From Thalassotalea sp. 1_MG-2023 (GTDB lineage Bacteria > Pseudomonadota > Gammaproteobacteria > Enterobacterales > Alteromonadaceae): DNA of 64,000 nucleotides. The notes under the pieces were generated by a model. It was not told the DNA's origin, made no database searches, and saw only the letters and a list, made by a program, of their open reading frames with translations. This document shows, in pieces, positions 53,717-63,142 of the stretch (positions within the stretch are counted from its first letter, which is position 1; the number at the start of each line of letters is the position of its first letter). Location: contig NZ_JAUOPD010000009.1 of the NCBI RefSeq assembly GCF_030546745.1, positions 62,001 through 126,000 on the forward strand, given 5' to 3'. A program made the position numbers and the translations under genes.

Positions 53717-54619
53717 ATGCTAATAATCACAGACTTATGTAAAACTTACGCAGAGAAAAAGAAACAAAATACTCCCGCGTTAGACCATGTTAATTTGTCA
53801 ATTAGCTCAGGCATGTTCGGACTTTTAGGGCCAAATGGTGCTGGTAAGTCGAGTTTGATGAGGACGATTGCAACCTTGCAAAAGCCGGATTCGGGCACGA
53901 TAACATTTGCCGGCGAAAATATTATTCAACACCCTGAATTTATGCGCAAACAGTTGGGCTATTTACCTCAAGACTATGGTGTTTATCCAGGAGTATCTGC
54001 CTACGAATTACTTGATTACCTAGCAAAACTAAAGGGCGTAACTGATCGTAAACAACGCCATGCTCAAATCGATAAGTTGCTAACACAAGTTAACCTTATA
54101 AAGCATAAAAATAATGCCGTCAGTCGATTTTCAGGCGGCATGAAGCAACGCTTTGGCATAGCGCAAGCATTATTGGGCGATCCTAAAATGCTTATTGTCG
54201 ATGAACCTACAGCAGGGCTCGATCCAGAAGAACGCAATCGCTTTCATAATTTACTCGTTGAGATAAGCCGCGACAAAGTGGTGCTGTTATCAACGCATAT
54301 TGTGGAAGACGTCAGTCATCTTTGTTCTAACATGGCGATACTTGCAGCTGGCAGAATTGTTAAACAAGGTTCTCCTGCACAATTGATTGAACAAGTTAAG
54401 GGCAAAATTTGGCAGATAAAAACCTGTAAATCCAACCTTGAAGACATTCCCCCAAAGGCACAAGTTATCAGTCAACGGTTATTCGCGGGAGACGCTACCA
54501 TTCATGTTTATAGTGAGCATCAACCTAGCGCCGATTTTCATCAAGTATCACCTGATTTAGAAGATGCTTATTTTACAGCTTTGCATTGCCACGCGCTTGA
54601 CTCACAATTAAATAAGTAA
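53717..54619 (+). CDS. ABC transporter ATP-binding protein
   Basis: A 300-residue ATPase with Walker A GPNGAGKSS, Q-loop LPQDYGVYP, signature SGGMKQR, Walker B LIVDEPTAGLDP and H-loop STHIVED. It belongs to the DRA/CcmA-like exporter group that pairs with ABC-2 permeases. The C-terminal ~80 residues form a small accessory region. It is 10 bp upstream of the permease-peptidase fusion, so the two make one transporter. Confidence 0.96.
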   Translation: MLIITDLCKTYAEKKKQNTPALDHVNLSISSGMFGLLGPNGAGKSSLMRTIATLQKPDSGTITFAGENIIQHPEFMRKQLGYLPQDYGVYPGVSAYELLDYLAKLKGVTDRKQRHAQIDKLLTQVNLIKHKNNAVSRFSGGMKQRFGIAQALLGDPKMLIVDEPTAGLDPEERNRFHNLLVEISRDKVVLLSTHIVEDVSHLCSNMAILAAGRIVKQGSPAQLIEQVKGKIWQIKTCKSNLEDIPPKAQVISQRLFAGDATIHVYSEHQPSADFHQVSPDLEDAYFTALHCHALDSQLNK

Positions 54620-54629
54620 GGAATTTAGT

Positions 54630-57600
54630 ATGAAAAGCTTATTAATAGCCGAGCTAAAATTACAAAGTCGTCATTGGCTTTGGTTACTTGCTATGGTGTT
54701 AACGTTTGCCTTTGGTGCTTTTGTTATAAATAAGCAAACGCCGGATATGGATATTCAGATCAGTGGCTCATATTTTCTGATCAAAACGTTTGCTATTCAA
54801 CTTTTGCTATTGCCTGTTCTCGTTGCGATATTTTCAACGCAAGCGACTATCCGAGATTTTGAAAGTGACATGGCAGGTATTGTGTATGCAAGCAGTACCA
54901 AACTTACACAAGTACTCATAGCGAGGTTTATTGCTTTTTTTATTCTATGTTGGTCTGTTTACCTGAGCTTTGGCGCTGGTATTTTCGTTGGTTTAGCAAC
55001 GCAACAGTCTATCTATTTTGGTTTACCTATTGCCAGCCTTTGTTGGGCGTTATTTGTACTAGCGTTACCTAACGTTTTACTTGTTTGTGCGATATTTTTT
55101 GCGATTGGTTTATATGGTAAACGCAGTATTTATTTGTATTTAATAGCGTGTTTACTTTTCTTTGCCTACCAATTCTTTTTAAGCATTAATGGTTCCCCGT
55201 TGATGGCAAGTAGAGTAGTGGTTTCTGCTGAGTTGGCTTCATTGTATTCATGGATAGACCCTTTTGCTTTAAGCACCTATTTTGAGCAAGTAAGACAATG
55301 GCAGCCATCAGATAAAAATACGCAGCTACCTACGTTGGATAGGGTCTTAATCATCAATCGCTTACTGGTTATTTTCGCCGCATTAGCTGTCACGGTTTAT
55401 ACCATAATGCATCATGTGAAAAACTTTAAAATTGATGCAATGCAAGATGAAAGCATGTTGATACCAAATTGGATAAAGCGCATGACGTTTTCTTTAACAA
55501 GTTCGTTTGCGCTTCCTTTCATTGCTCGGCTTCGAGCTCGGTTACCCGCCTATAGTGTGCTTACCATTGCGCATAAAGAATGGCAGCTTAGTTTTAAAAC
55601 CAAAACCTTCCTTGCCATGTGTTGCGCACTAGTGTTTTTAATTAGTAGCGAAATATATTTTGGTTATATACATCTTGAAAACTTAGGTACGTCGGCAATT
55701 GCCTCTACGATGATCACCGTTAATCGATATATTGCCGATATTTTGCCGCGCTTTGGTGGCTTGTTTATGTTATTTCTTGCTGCTGAATTGTGCTGGCGTG
55801 ATCAGCAAAGTAAGGTTAAATCACTTATCGATAGTACGCGAGTTAGTAATGCTGCATTGTTTTTTGGCCGTTTGCTAGCGCTATGCTTTGTCCCGCTATT
55901 TTTTATTACCTTGAGTATTATTGTTTCCATCATCATGCAGTCGGCAAATGGTGGAGAGTTTGACTTTGATGTTTATTTATCGATGTATGTTTATTTTGGA
56001 CTTCCGTTGATTTGGTTAGCAACGCTTTGCGTTGTGGTACATGCATTGTTGCCAAATAAATATTTAGCATTAGGTATTAGCTTTGCCTTATTTGTCTTTT
56101 TTGAAACCAGTTTACTGCAATCGCTTGGTTTAGAGCACCCATTATGGACACTCGGTCAATTGCCTCCTTTAAGTTACTCTGAGTTTGTTGGCTTTGGTGG
56201 AGAATTAGATGCACTTGCTGGCTACTTAAGCTTTAGGTACAGCTTACTTATCGTTTTATCGCTTATTGCGTTTAAGTTTTTCCGTCGAGGAGAAGAGTTA
56301 TCATCAGCCTTTACTTCGCCTGTGCTATGGCGTCGTAATGAGAAAGCTATACTCATTTGTGGTGCAGTAGCAGTTATTATAACCCTTGGTAATATCGTTC
56401 ATCAGACTTGGTATACAGGTCATTACCAATCAAGCAGTAGTCGGCATGTGTGGAAAGCAAGTTACGAAAACAAATACGCTTACTTAAAAGATCAACCGTC
56501 ACTGTCTACTGAGAAAATTACGACAATCGTTGAATTAATGCCTGATGAAAGGCGCTTGACAATTAATGCCAATTACCAGTTAGTTAATCGTAGTAATAGG
56601 GCGATTTCACAGTTGGTGTTCTCAACCCCTTTACCCTTTAACTACCGTAACGTGGCAGTAGGTAATGCAGAACAAGTCTCTTATGATCAATTTCATCAAA
56701 CGCATATTTACGCGTTTTCTCAGCCGATTCAACCGGGTCAATCTGTAACTTTAAGCTTTGTTGCCGATTATCAGCAAAACGGTTACTTAGGTGTGCCTGG
56801 AGATAACGTTATAAACAGTGATTACAGTTACATTCGTTTCTTACGTTATCTACCTTTTTTAGGCTATGTTAAACATTATCAATTAACCAATAACGGGTTA
56901 CGCGAAAAGTTTGCTTTGCCTAAACTTTCGCATCAGTCAATCGAACAAGATCTAGAAAAATATCAAGGTGATATGTCTGCGCTTTATGACTGGGCGACGT
57001 TAGATACCACTATTGTAACCAGTGAAGACCACATTGCCTTTGCGCCAGGCAAGCTTGTTAAACAATGGCAAGAGGGTAATAGAAAAATCTACCAATACCG
57101 AACGCAAGGCAAAGTGAGAAATATCGGGCATATTGTTTCGCAAAACTTACCGGTGAAAACGGCTCAAATTGCACATACGAATGTTGATGTTTTCTACCCA
57201 GAAGGTAAAGAAAATTATGCTGAACGTCATTTAAGCGCTATTCGTGACGCTCTACAATATGGCAATGAACACTTTGGCCCAGTAATGACCAATAACTTGC
57301 GTTTGGTGCCGTTCCCAAGTTTTTTCCCAGCTACTGGTTATGCTTTGCCACAGACTGTTTTCATTGGTGAAGAGGTTGGATTTCATGTTGATTTGACGAA
57401 TAAAGATGGCTTTGATCATTTATACCGTCGAACGGTGCATGAAGTCGCGCACCAGTGGTGGGGACATGGATTAAATGGCGCTGCAACAGAGGGGGAAGCC
57501 GTATTAGTAGAGACGCTGGCGAAATATACTGAAATGGTATTATTGGCACGAAAATATGGTGATGAATATGTAAAACAGCTTATTAAGTATGAGCAGCAGC

Positions 57601-58169
57601 GCTACTTTTCTGGGCGTTCACGTACCAATATTAATGAACTACCTCTTTACCGCGGTGATGAAAATTATTTAATTTATTCAAAAGGTGCAGCCGCTATGTA
57701 CGCGCTTAAGCAGCAACTTGGCGAATCGGCTATCAATACAGCGTTAAAAAAGCTAGTCACGTTACATTCATTCCCAAATAAGCCAGCAACAACGTTAGAC
57801 TTTATTGCCTATTTAACGGAAGGTAAAACTGCTAAACAACAACAGTTGGTAGATAACTGGTTTAAAAAGATCATTGTTCATGATGTTGAAATTACCAGTG
57901 CAGAGCTGAGCAAGTCTGAACAAGGACATGAGATCAATGTATGTTTGCAAGATAATAAAACAGATCTTACAACGGTGAAGTTAAGTGCATTTACCGATGA
58001 CGAAAAGCTAATAGCGAGTACAGACATTATCGCGAATACAAAGCAGGGCATTAACGCCTGTAAGGTGTGGTCATTGGAAACAAAGCCTAGCCATATTGAG
58101 CTAGATTCCGAGTTATTATTACTTGATAGCAATAGAGAAAATAATCAATTCTACTTCCCCTCCTTATAA
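54630..58169 (+). CDS. ABC-2 type permease fused to M1 family aminopeptidase
   Basis: A 1179-residue fusion. The first ~590 residues hold about 12 membrane helices in two ABC-2 permease halves; after the last helix (~574-592) the chain enters the periplasm and continues as an M1 (gluzincin) peptidase domain (~620-1090). The zinc site is VHEVAHQWWGH (His937, Glu938, His941). The third ligand is probably Glu961, giving HEXXH-X19-E, one residue longer than the classical X18 spacing. It has no recognisable GXMEN, so the substrate pocket differs from standard M1 enzymes. GGA precedes the ATG. Confidence 0.93.
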   Translation: MKSLLIAELKLQSRHWLWLLAMVLTFAFGAFVINKQTPDMDIQISGSYFLIKTFAIQLLLLPVLVAIFSTQATIRDFESDMAGIVYASSTKLTQVLIARFIAFFILCWSVYLSFGAGIFVGLATQQSIYFGLPIASLCWALFVLALPNVLLVCAIFFAIGLYGKRSIYLYLIACLLFFAYQFFLSINGSPLMASRVVVSAELASLYSWIDPFALSTYFEQVRQWQPSDKNTQLPTLDRVLIINRLLVIFAALAVTVYTIMHHVKNFKIDAMQDESMLIPNWIKRMTFSLTSSFALPFIARLRARLPAYSVLTIAHKEWQLSFKTKTFLAMCCALVFLISSEIYFGYIHLENLGTSAIASTMITVNRYIADILPRFGGLFMLFLAAELCWRDQQSKVKSLIDSTRVSNAALFFGRLLALCFVPLFFITLSIIVSIIMQSANGGEFDFDVYLSMYVYFGLPLIWLATLCVVVHALLPNKYLALGISFALFVFFETSLLQSLGLEHPLWTLGQLPPLSYSEFVGFGGELDALAGYLSFRYSLLIVLSLIAFKFFRRGEELSSAFTSPVLWRRNEKAILICGAVAVIITLGNIVHQTWYTGHYQSSSSRHVWKASYENKYAYLKDQPSLSTEKITTIVELMPDERRLTINANYQLVNRSNRAISQLVFSTPLPFNYRNVAVGNAEQVSYDQFHQTHIYAFSQPIQPGQSVTLSFVADYQQNGYLGVPGDNVINSDYSYIRFLRYLPFLGYVKHYQLTNNGLREKFALPKLSHQSIEQDLEKYQGDMSALYDWATLDTTIVTSEDHIAFAPGKLVKQWQEGNRKIYQYRTQGKVRNIGHIVSQNLPVKTAQIAHTNVDVFYPEGKENYAERHLSAIRDALQYGNEHFGPVMTNNLRLVPFPSFFPATGYALPQTVFIGEEVGFHVDLTNKDGFDHLYRRTVHEVAHQWWGHGLNGAATEGEAVLVETLAKYTEMVLLARKYGDEYVKQLIKYEQQRYFSGRSRTNINELPLYRGDENYLIYSKGAAAMYALKQQLGESAINTALKKLVTLHSFPNKPATTLDFIAYLTEGKTAKQQQLVDNWFKKIIVHDVEITSAELSKSEQGHEINVCLQDNKTDLTTVKLSAFTDDEKLIASTDIIANTKQGINACKVWSLETKPSHIELDSELLLLDSNRENNQFYFPSL

Positions 58170-58176
58170 GTTTTAG

Positions 58177-58210
58177 CGCACACCGTCGTAATTCAATGCG
58201 GTGTGCGTTA
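58177..58210 (+). terminator. Terminator after the ABC/M1 fusion
   Basis: CGCACACCG / CGGTGTGCG (9 bp, 13-nt loop) is followed by TTATT, 8 bp after the stop and before the convergent TetR gene. Confidence 0.65.
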
Positions 58211-58237
58211 TTAAAGTTTTACCGCCAGTTTTGTACC

Positions 58238-58855
58238 TTACTGGCTAACTTTTGATTTGGTCAGTATTGGCCAAGTCAGTAGGCCAAATTCAGCTACTGA
58301 GAGAAGTGTTTCTTTTGAAGCGCCATCACGGGCTTGAATAGACATACCTTGTTGAAGGGTGATGTAAAACGTTGCAATGGCATGGCAATCAATTTCTGGA
58401 TTCAGCATGCCGTTTTCAATATCCCGTTTTAACAAGGTAATAAGATTTTCTTTACTTTCTACCCGACACTCTTGCAGTGTATGGTGCACCGATAAATTTG
58501 TGTCATCTTGATTCATTGCTCCTAATATGATCAGACAACCTTTTGGTCTATTTAGGTGAGTAAATTCTTCTGCACTCAATGTTAATAGGGTTTTTATGGC
58601 TGCTTTGGCAGACTTTTCTTGCATGGTTTCAAGCCATATTTTACTGCCTTCTGTTGCGCGATAAAGAGTAACAACTTCCTTAAATAAAGCTTCTTTCGAA
58701 CCAAAAGTTGAGTAAATACTAGGGGTGTTAATCCCCATAGAGGTTACGAGATCTGCCATCGAAGTATTATCGTAACCTTGTTGCCAAAAAGTCATCATGG
58801 CATGTCTAAGGGTCTCTGTTCTATCAAAATTACGTGGTCTTCCGCGCTTATTCAT
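58238..58855 (-). CDS. TetR/AcrR family transcriptional repressor
   Basis: A 205-residue regulator. N-terminal helix-turn-helix (~10-55; RHAMMTFWQQGYDNTSMADLVTSMGINTPSIYSTFGSKEALFKE in full, key parts GYDNTSMADL and YSTFGSKEALF), followed by a helical ligand domain with RPKGCLIILGAMN, typical of the YcdC/AcrR-like group. It is divergent from an SDR-MFS operon; an inverted repeat in the 119-bp gap is the likely operator, so it probably represses that operon and itself. Confidence 0.93.
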   Translation of the reverse strand: MNKRGRPRNFDRTETLRHAMMTFWQQGYDNTSMADLVTSMGINTPSIYSTFGSKEALFKEVVTLYRATEGSKIWLETMQEKSAKAAIKTLLTLSAEEFTHLNRPKGCLIILGAMNQDDTNLSVHHTLQECRVESKENLITLLKRDIENGMLNPEIDCHAIATFYITLQQGMSIQARDGASKETLLSVAEFGLLTWPILTKSKVSQ

Positions 58856-58895
58856 TATTGTGCTCCATGATGCGGTAAATTTATTTTATAATGAT

Positions 58896-58939
58896 CGTTA
58901 CAAAATAAAAAAATAATGCTACTGTATATTTTTGTAACG
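58896..58939. promoter_or_regulatory. Inverted repeat between TetR and SDR genes, candidate operator
   Basis: CGTTACAAAA (58896-58905) and TTTTGTAACG (58930-58939) are exact inverted repeats with 24 bp between them. They sit in the divergent promoter region, where TetR-family operators are expected. Confidence 0.6.
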
Positions 58940-58974
58940 TTCGATACGTATATTAACAGATATAAGGAAAGAGT

Positions 58975-59715
58975 ATGCAACGATTAAAAAATAAAGTAGC
59001 CCTTATCACCGGTGGTAGCAGAGGAATGGGGGCTGCAATCGCTGAGCGACTTGCGCAAGAAGGCGCTAACGTGGTGATTACCTATGTTAACAATGCGGAA
59101 AAAGCAAACGGTGTAGTGGCAAAAGTTAGAGATATGGGTAACAAAGCTTTTGCGGTCAAAGCCGATAATGCCGACCCTCAAGCAATAATGTCTGCTGTTG
59201 ACGCAACAATAGCAGAGTTTGGTCAACTTGATATTTTAGTAAATAATGCGGGCATTTTTAGTCCAAAACCGATAGAAGCACTTACGCTAGAAGAGATCGA
59301 TCAAACCCTTAACATTAACGTTCGTGCCGTAGTCATTGCTTCACAGGCAGCTGCTGCTCATATGAAGTCTGGTGGTCGAATAATTTCTATTGGCAGTAAC
59401 CTTGCAGAGCGTGCGGTAATGCCGGGGTTAAGTTTATACAGCCTCAGCAAAGCTGCACTCATTGGTTTTACTAAGGGGCTAGCGCGTGATTTAGGTCAGA
59501 AAGGTATCACGGTTAATATCGTTCATCCAGGTTCTACAAATACGGATATGAATCCAGCAGATGGTGAATATAGCGATATGCAACGTAGTGCTATGTGTAT
59601 ACCGCGATATGCTGAGCCAAACGACATTGCCGGAGTTGTAGCTTTTCTTGCCAGCGAAGAAGGAAAATGCATGACGGCTTCCGGGTTAACCATTGACGGC
59701 GGCACTAACGCGTAA
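58975..59715 (+). CDS. Short-chain dehydrogenase/reductase (SDR, FabG-like)
   Basis: A 246-residue classical SDR. The cofactor motif is TGGSRGMGAA, followed by NNAG, and the active site Ser (ISIGSN) and YSLSK (Tyr and Lys). The C-terminal GLTIDGGTNA is usual. The Arg/Ser pattern after the Gly motif suggests NADP(H). The substrate is unknown; it lies with a TetR repressor and an MFS transporter, a layout often linked to detoxification. AAGGAAAG precedes the ATG. Confidence 0.94.
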   Translation: MQRLKNKVALITGGSRGMGAAIAERLAQEGANVVITYVNNAEKANGVVAKVRDMGNKAFAVKADNADPQAIMSAVDATIAEFGQLDILVNNAGIFSPKPIEALTLEEIDQTLNINVRAVVIASQAAAAHMKSGGRIISIGSNLAERAVMPGLSLYSLSKAALIGFTKGLARDLGQKGITVNIVHPGSTNTDMNPADGEYSDMQRSAMCIPRYAEPNDIAGVVAFLASEEGKCMTASGLTIDGGTNA

Positions 59716-59735
59716 TTATTACAGGGAGCATTAAG

Positions 59736-60938
59736 GTGAGAAATCAACCAAGCGTTAAAGCACCGAATAAGCTTGTGCTTTTGAACATTCTCGCCTTTTT
59801 ATCTTTTGTGGTTGTTACAACCGAATTTGCCATGATAGGTTTTTTGCCTGAAATTTCGTTACAGCTTGGGGTTTCTTTAGCAAAAGCGGGGTGGTTTGTT
59901 ACATGGTTTGCATTAGGCGCTGCGATGGCTGGGCCTTGTTTAACATTAATGGTGAACGTATTTGATACGAAACGTTATTTTATGTTCACCACCAGCGCTT
60001 TTACCTTGGCAAATGTTGTTGTTATTCTGCTGCCTCATTATGAAGTGATTGTTGTTGCTCGATTTATTCAAGGTGGGTTTTTACCCGTTATTTTAAGTAT
60101 TATTGCCATGACAGCAGTCGATATCTCAGGTGATAATCATCAGCATTGGGCCATTTCCCGTGTCAACTTAGGGTTAGTAATTGCCACAGTGTTAGGTATT
60201 CCACTTAGTGCTTTTATCGCTGTGGAATATAATTGGCAGCTTACGTTCTTGCTGCTATCAATACTCGGCCTTTTTGCCATAGTGGGTATTGTATTTTATT
60301 TTCCAGCAGAAGTGCCTAAAAAAAGTATCGCTAATGAAAATGATAGGCCATTGTTATTACAACCATTGTTTTTATTACATTTAGTGTTATCAATGTTGTT
60401 ATTCACAGCAATGTTTACTGTTTATACTTATATTTCTTCTTTTATCTTAACTGTAACTACGTTTAGTAACGCAGCAATAGGTTGGTTGTTGGTAGTCTTT
60501 GGTGGTGCTGGCGTGGTAGGTAATTGGCTGATTGGACGATCCACTTTTAAACAAATTCTGCAGCCAACCATTTATCTCATGTTAATTTTCTTTATGGCTG
60601 TTCTGCTACTGACTTTTATTGGCATTTATTGGAAGGTACTTGCCATAATCATACTAGCACTTTGGGGAGCTACACATATGGCCGCGTTTGTTATTACGCA
60701 GGTAAGAATAATGCAAGTAGCTAAAGATCATAAAGCATTTGCCTTATCACTTAATATGGCAATATGTAATTTAGGTATTAGTATTGGTGCAATGGTAGGA
60801 GGCTGGGTTTCTAGCCAATATGCGGTAGATATAATAGGTTATGTCGCTGGAGGCTTTGCCATGTTTACTGTGCTGATTGCTTTCATTATGCAAAAGGCAG
60901 AGGAAAACCAGCGACCCTATTCAAGCATTATTGAATAA
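59736..60938 (+). CDS. MFS transporter, DHA1-like drug/sugar efflux type
   Basis: A 400-residue protein with 12 predicted membrane helices. FLSFVVVTTEFAMIGFLPEI at the N-terminus is typical of the AraJ/YdeA-like MFS exporter group. The start is GTG (59736), with GGGAG 8 nt upstream and no closer ATG. It is 20 bp after the SDR gene, so it is in the same operon, and should export a compound related to the SDR substrate or inducer of the TetR regulator. Substrate is not known. Confidence 0.92.
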   Translation: MRNQPSVKAPNKLVLLNILAFLSFVVVTTEFAMIGFLPEISLQLGVSLAKAGWFVTWFALGAAMAGPCLTLMVNVFDTKRYFMFTTSAFTLANVVVILLPHYEVIVVARFIQGGFLPVILSIIAMTAVDISGDNHQHWAISRVNLGLVIATVLGIPLSAFIAVEYNWQLTFLLLSILGLFAIVGIVFYFPAEVPKKSIANENDRPLLLQPLFLLHLVLSMLLFTAMFTVYTYISSFILTVTTFSNAAIGWLLVVFGGAGVVGNWLIGRSTFKQILQPTIYLMLIFFMAVLLLTFIGIYWKVLAIIILALWGATHMAAFVITQVRIMQVAKDHKAFALSLNMAICNLGISIGAMVGGWVSSQYAVDIIGYVAGGFAMFTVLIAFIMQKAEENQRPYSSIIE

Positions 60939-60946
60939 GGTACTTT

Positions 60947-62695
60947 TTAAGCTTGAGCTAAAACATCGAGTTTTTCTTGTGTTAATTTCACTTGATTACG
61001 CCCTGCTGATTTTGCGTGATACAACGCTTTGTCAGCTGCATTAATAGCACTTTGTATGGTATCGCTAGTTAAATCTAATTGATGTACGCCAATACTCACC
61101 GTATAGGTAACAGGGTTTTGTTGTGTGTTTACTATCACTTCTTCACTGGCTGCTTGGCGGATCCTTTCGGCGACTTTATAAGCGTTATCACTATCACAAC
61201 CTGGGAGTAATAATAAAAACTCTTCACCACCATAACGACAAACAATATCATTATCTCGCTGATGCTGCATAAGTAACTTTGCAAACGTGATAATGATATC
61301 ATCCCCCATCGAGTGGCCATAATTGTCGTTGATGGTTTTAAAGTGATCAATATCAATTACCATAATACTAATAGTATTTTGCTTTTCTTTAGCATCATGT
61401 ATTGCTTGCTGAGCCGCTTTTTGAAAATACCGACGATTAAATAGCTCTGTCATCGGGTCAGTTTCAGCTAAGCGCTTCAATTCTTCCTGTTTACCTTTTA
61501 TGCGCTCTAGCTCTTTAATACGATAAGATAAAACGAATGCCATCATTAATGCTTCTAATAAAATTCCAATGCCCACACCGTGGCTGTTTATTTGATTGAA
61601 ATCACTTAACCCCTTGTAATAGAAAACCGCTAGCATGTTAAAAATAATGAACATTGAGTGGCCTAAAAAGAAGTATTTAGCCAGTGGTTCACGTTTTCGC
61701 CATAAAGAAATAGAAACCCCAAAGGTGATAAGCATCATTGTGGCAGCTAATGTACTGGCAGGCTTCAATGCTGCAGAGATATCAAATAAACTATAAATAA
61801 AATCGCCTACCAAAAGAACTAATAACAAACTTAGCGCAAGGTGTTCTTTAGGGTAACGCTTCTTCGTGTCAAAAATTAGCATAATAAATAACACTAAAAA
61901 GCTTGGCATACTTAAGACATTAGAATTTAACTGGAACACTTCTGCACTAAATACACCGAAGAAATTGGCTGCAACACCGTACGATAGAGATACCCAGATC
62001 GTGCCTGAAATTAGATATAACGCGTAAACGAAATTTTCTACTTTACGTGCTGAAATATACAAAAAGAAATTATAAATCATCAGCGCTAGCATCATCCCTA
62101 CTAATAACGCAATGTACTTACCCGTACCAACTAATGCTTGCTTTGAAGCTTGCTCGTCATACATGCTTAACTGAAACCACTGATGAGAAAAAGATTCATT
62201 CTTTACATAAATCGCTTTCGTTTCATTTGCTGCAAGTGTAAATGGAAAAACAGCTGTACCACCATACATAAGTGGCTTTTTGCCAGATTGATAAAGTGGG
62301 ATATCGAATTTTTCAAGCACTTTCTTGTTTTGAGTTTCATAAAAACTGACAAACTTTAAGTGATAAGCATGAGGGTGATGTAAATAAAGTGTGATGGCTT
62401 GCTGCTGCTGATTATGTACCTTTATTTTAGCCCAAGTAAATTTGGCATCTGTGCCTAGTGATAATTTACTCACTATTGGGGTAAATCGCTGCAACAATAT
62501 ATCGTTTATCAACATACTCTCTGAGTTATCCACAAAATAACTCATGGAGAACTCTGTTAATTCAACACTGGAAGATTTAATCAGTACACTGGGTTCATCA
62601 AAAGGTGTACTAAATGCAGAATTTGAAATGAAAAGCGACGGAAAAACCATAAAAATAACTAAAAATAATTTAAGGATATTGATTCGTACTTCCAT
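60947..62695 (-). CDS. Diguanylate cyclase with 7TMR-DISM sensor region
   Basis: A 582-residue membrane protein: signal or anchor (~5-25), periplasmic 7TMR-DISM extracellular domain (~30-175; YFVDNSESM and FTWAKIKVHN), seven helices (~185-395), a short coiled coil and a GGDEF domain (~410-575). The catalytic motif is CRYGGEEFLLLLP and the domain start is TDPMTELFNRRYF, so it should make c-di-GMP. The RxxD inhibitory site is not obvious. The ATG at 62695 is preferred over a TTG at 62728. It ends 8 bp from the convergent MFS gene. Confidence 0.95.
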   Translation of the reverse strand: MEVRINILKLFLVIFMVFPSLFISNSAFSTPFDEPSVLIKSSSVELTEFSMSYFVDNSESMLINDILLQRFTPIVSKLSLGTDAKFTWAKIKVHNQQQQAITLYLHHPHAYHLKFVSFYETQNKKVLEKFDIPLYQSGKKPLMYGGTAVFPFTLAANETKAIYVKNESFSHQWFQLSMYDEQASKQALVGTGKYIALLVGMMLALMIYNFFLYISARKVENFVYALYLISGTIWVSLSYGVAANFFGVFSAEVFQLNSNVLSMPSFLVLFIMLIFDTKKRYPKEHLALSLLLVLLVGDFIYSLFDISAALKPASTLAATMMLITFGVSISLWRKREPLAKYFFLGHSMFIIFNMLAVFYYKGLSDFNQINSHGVGIGILLEALMMAFVLSYRIKELERIKGKQEELKRLAETDPMTELFNRRYFQKAAQQAIHDAKEKQNTISIMVIDIDHFKTINDNYGHSMGDDIIITFAKLLMQHQRDNDIVCRYGGEEFLLLLPGCDSDNAYKVAERIRQAASEEVIVNTQQNPVTYTVSIGVHQLDLTSDTIQSAINAADKALYHAKSAGRNQVKLTQEKLDVLAQA

Positions 62696-63019
62696 GATTT
62701 TTCTCTGTTTATTAGCGCTATGCGTCAAATGTAATTCTCACTTTTTTTTGGGTAAAAGTCGAGAACTACGTGATTTTATAGATAAATATGCGCTGAGTTA
62801 ACATATGTTGAGTTTATTTGTTTTACTTTTATCGCATTATAAAATGCATGTTTTGGTTTGACTGAATGAAAACGTGGCAGAACTCTACACTAGTATGTAG
62901 CGTTATTAATTGACCTAAATCAAACGTGAGTGTTTGAAAAAAGTGAAAACAAAAACTAAGCGAGTCGAAATTTAGCTAGTACATTATGCATTATCAATAC
63001 TTCGACTCGTTATTAATAA
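62696..63019. other. Intergenic region left of the transposase element
   Basis: A gene-free, AT-rich stretch. It holds an FNR-like site (62910-62923) and an exact inverted repeat CGAGTCGAA / TTCGACTCG (62961-62969 and 63001-63009, 31-nt loop) that ends 11 bp before the transposase-flanking motif. A short frame that runs on to 63174 does not look like protein. Confidence 0.5.
62910..62923. promoter_or_regulatory. FNR-like site
   Basis: TTGACCTAAATCAA matches the FNR consensus TTGATnnnnATCAA in nine of ten fixed bases. It is about 215 bp from the diguanylate cyclase start and 233 bp from the transposase start, so its target is unclear and it may be chance. Confidence 0.3.
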
Positions 63020-63142
63020 AGGGACAGACCACGTTTAATGAATCGGATCTGTTTTTTGTTTATTATTCTTTTGAATTAGCCATTACTGGCGGAGTTGTTT
63101 TTTGGTGCTATAGTTTTGGTTCAATATGCAAGGATGCTTATT

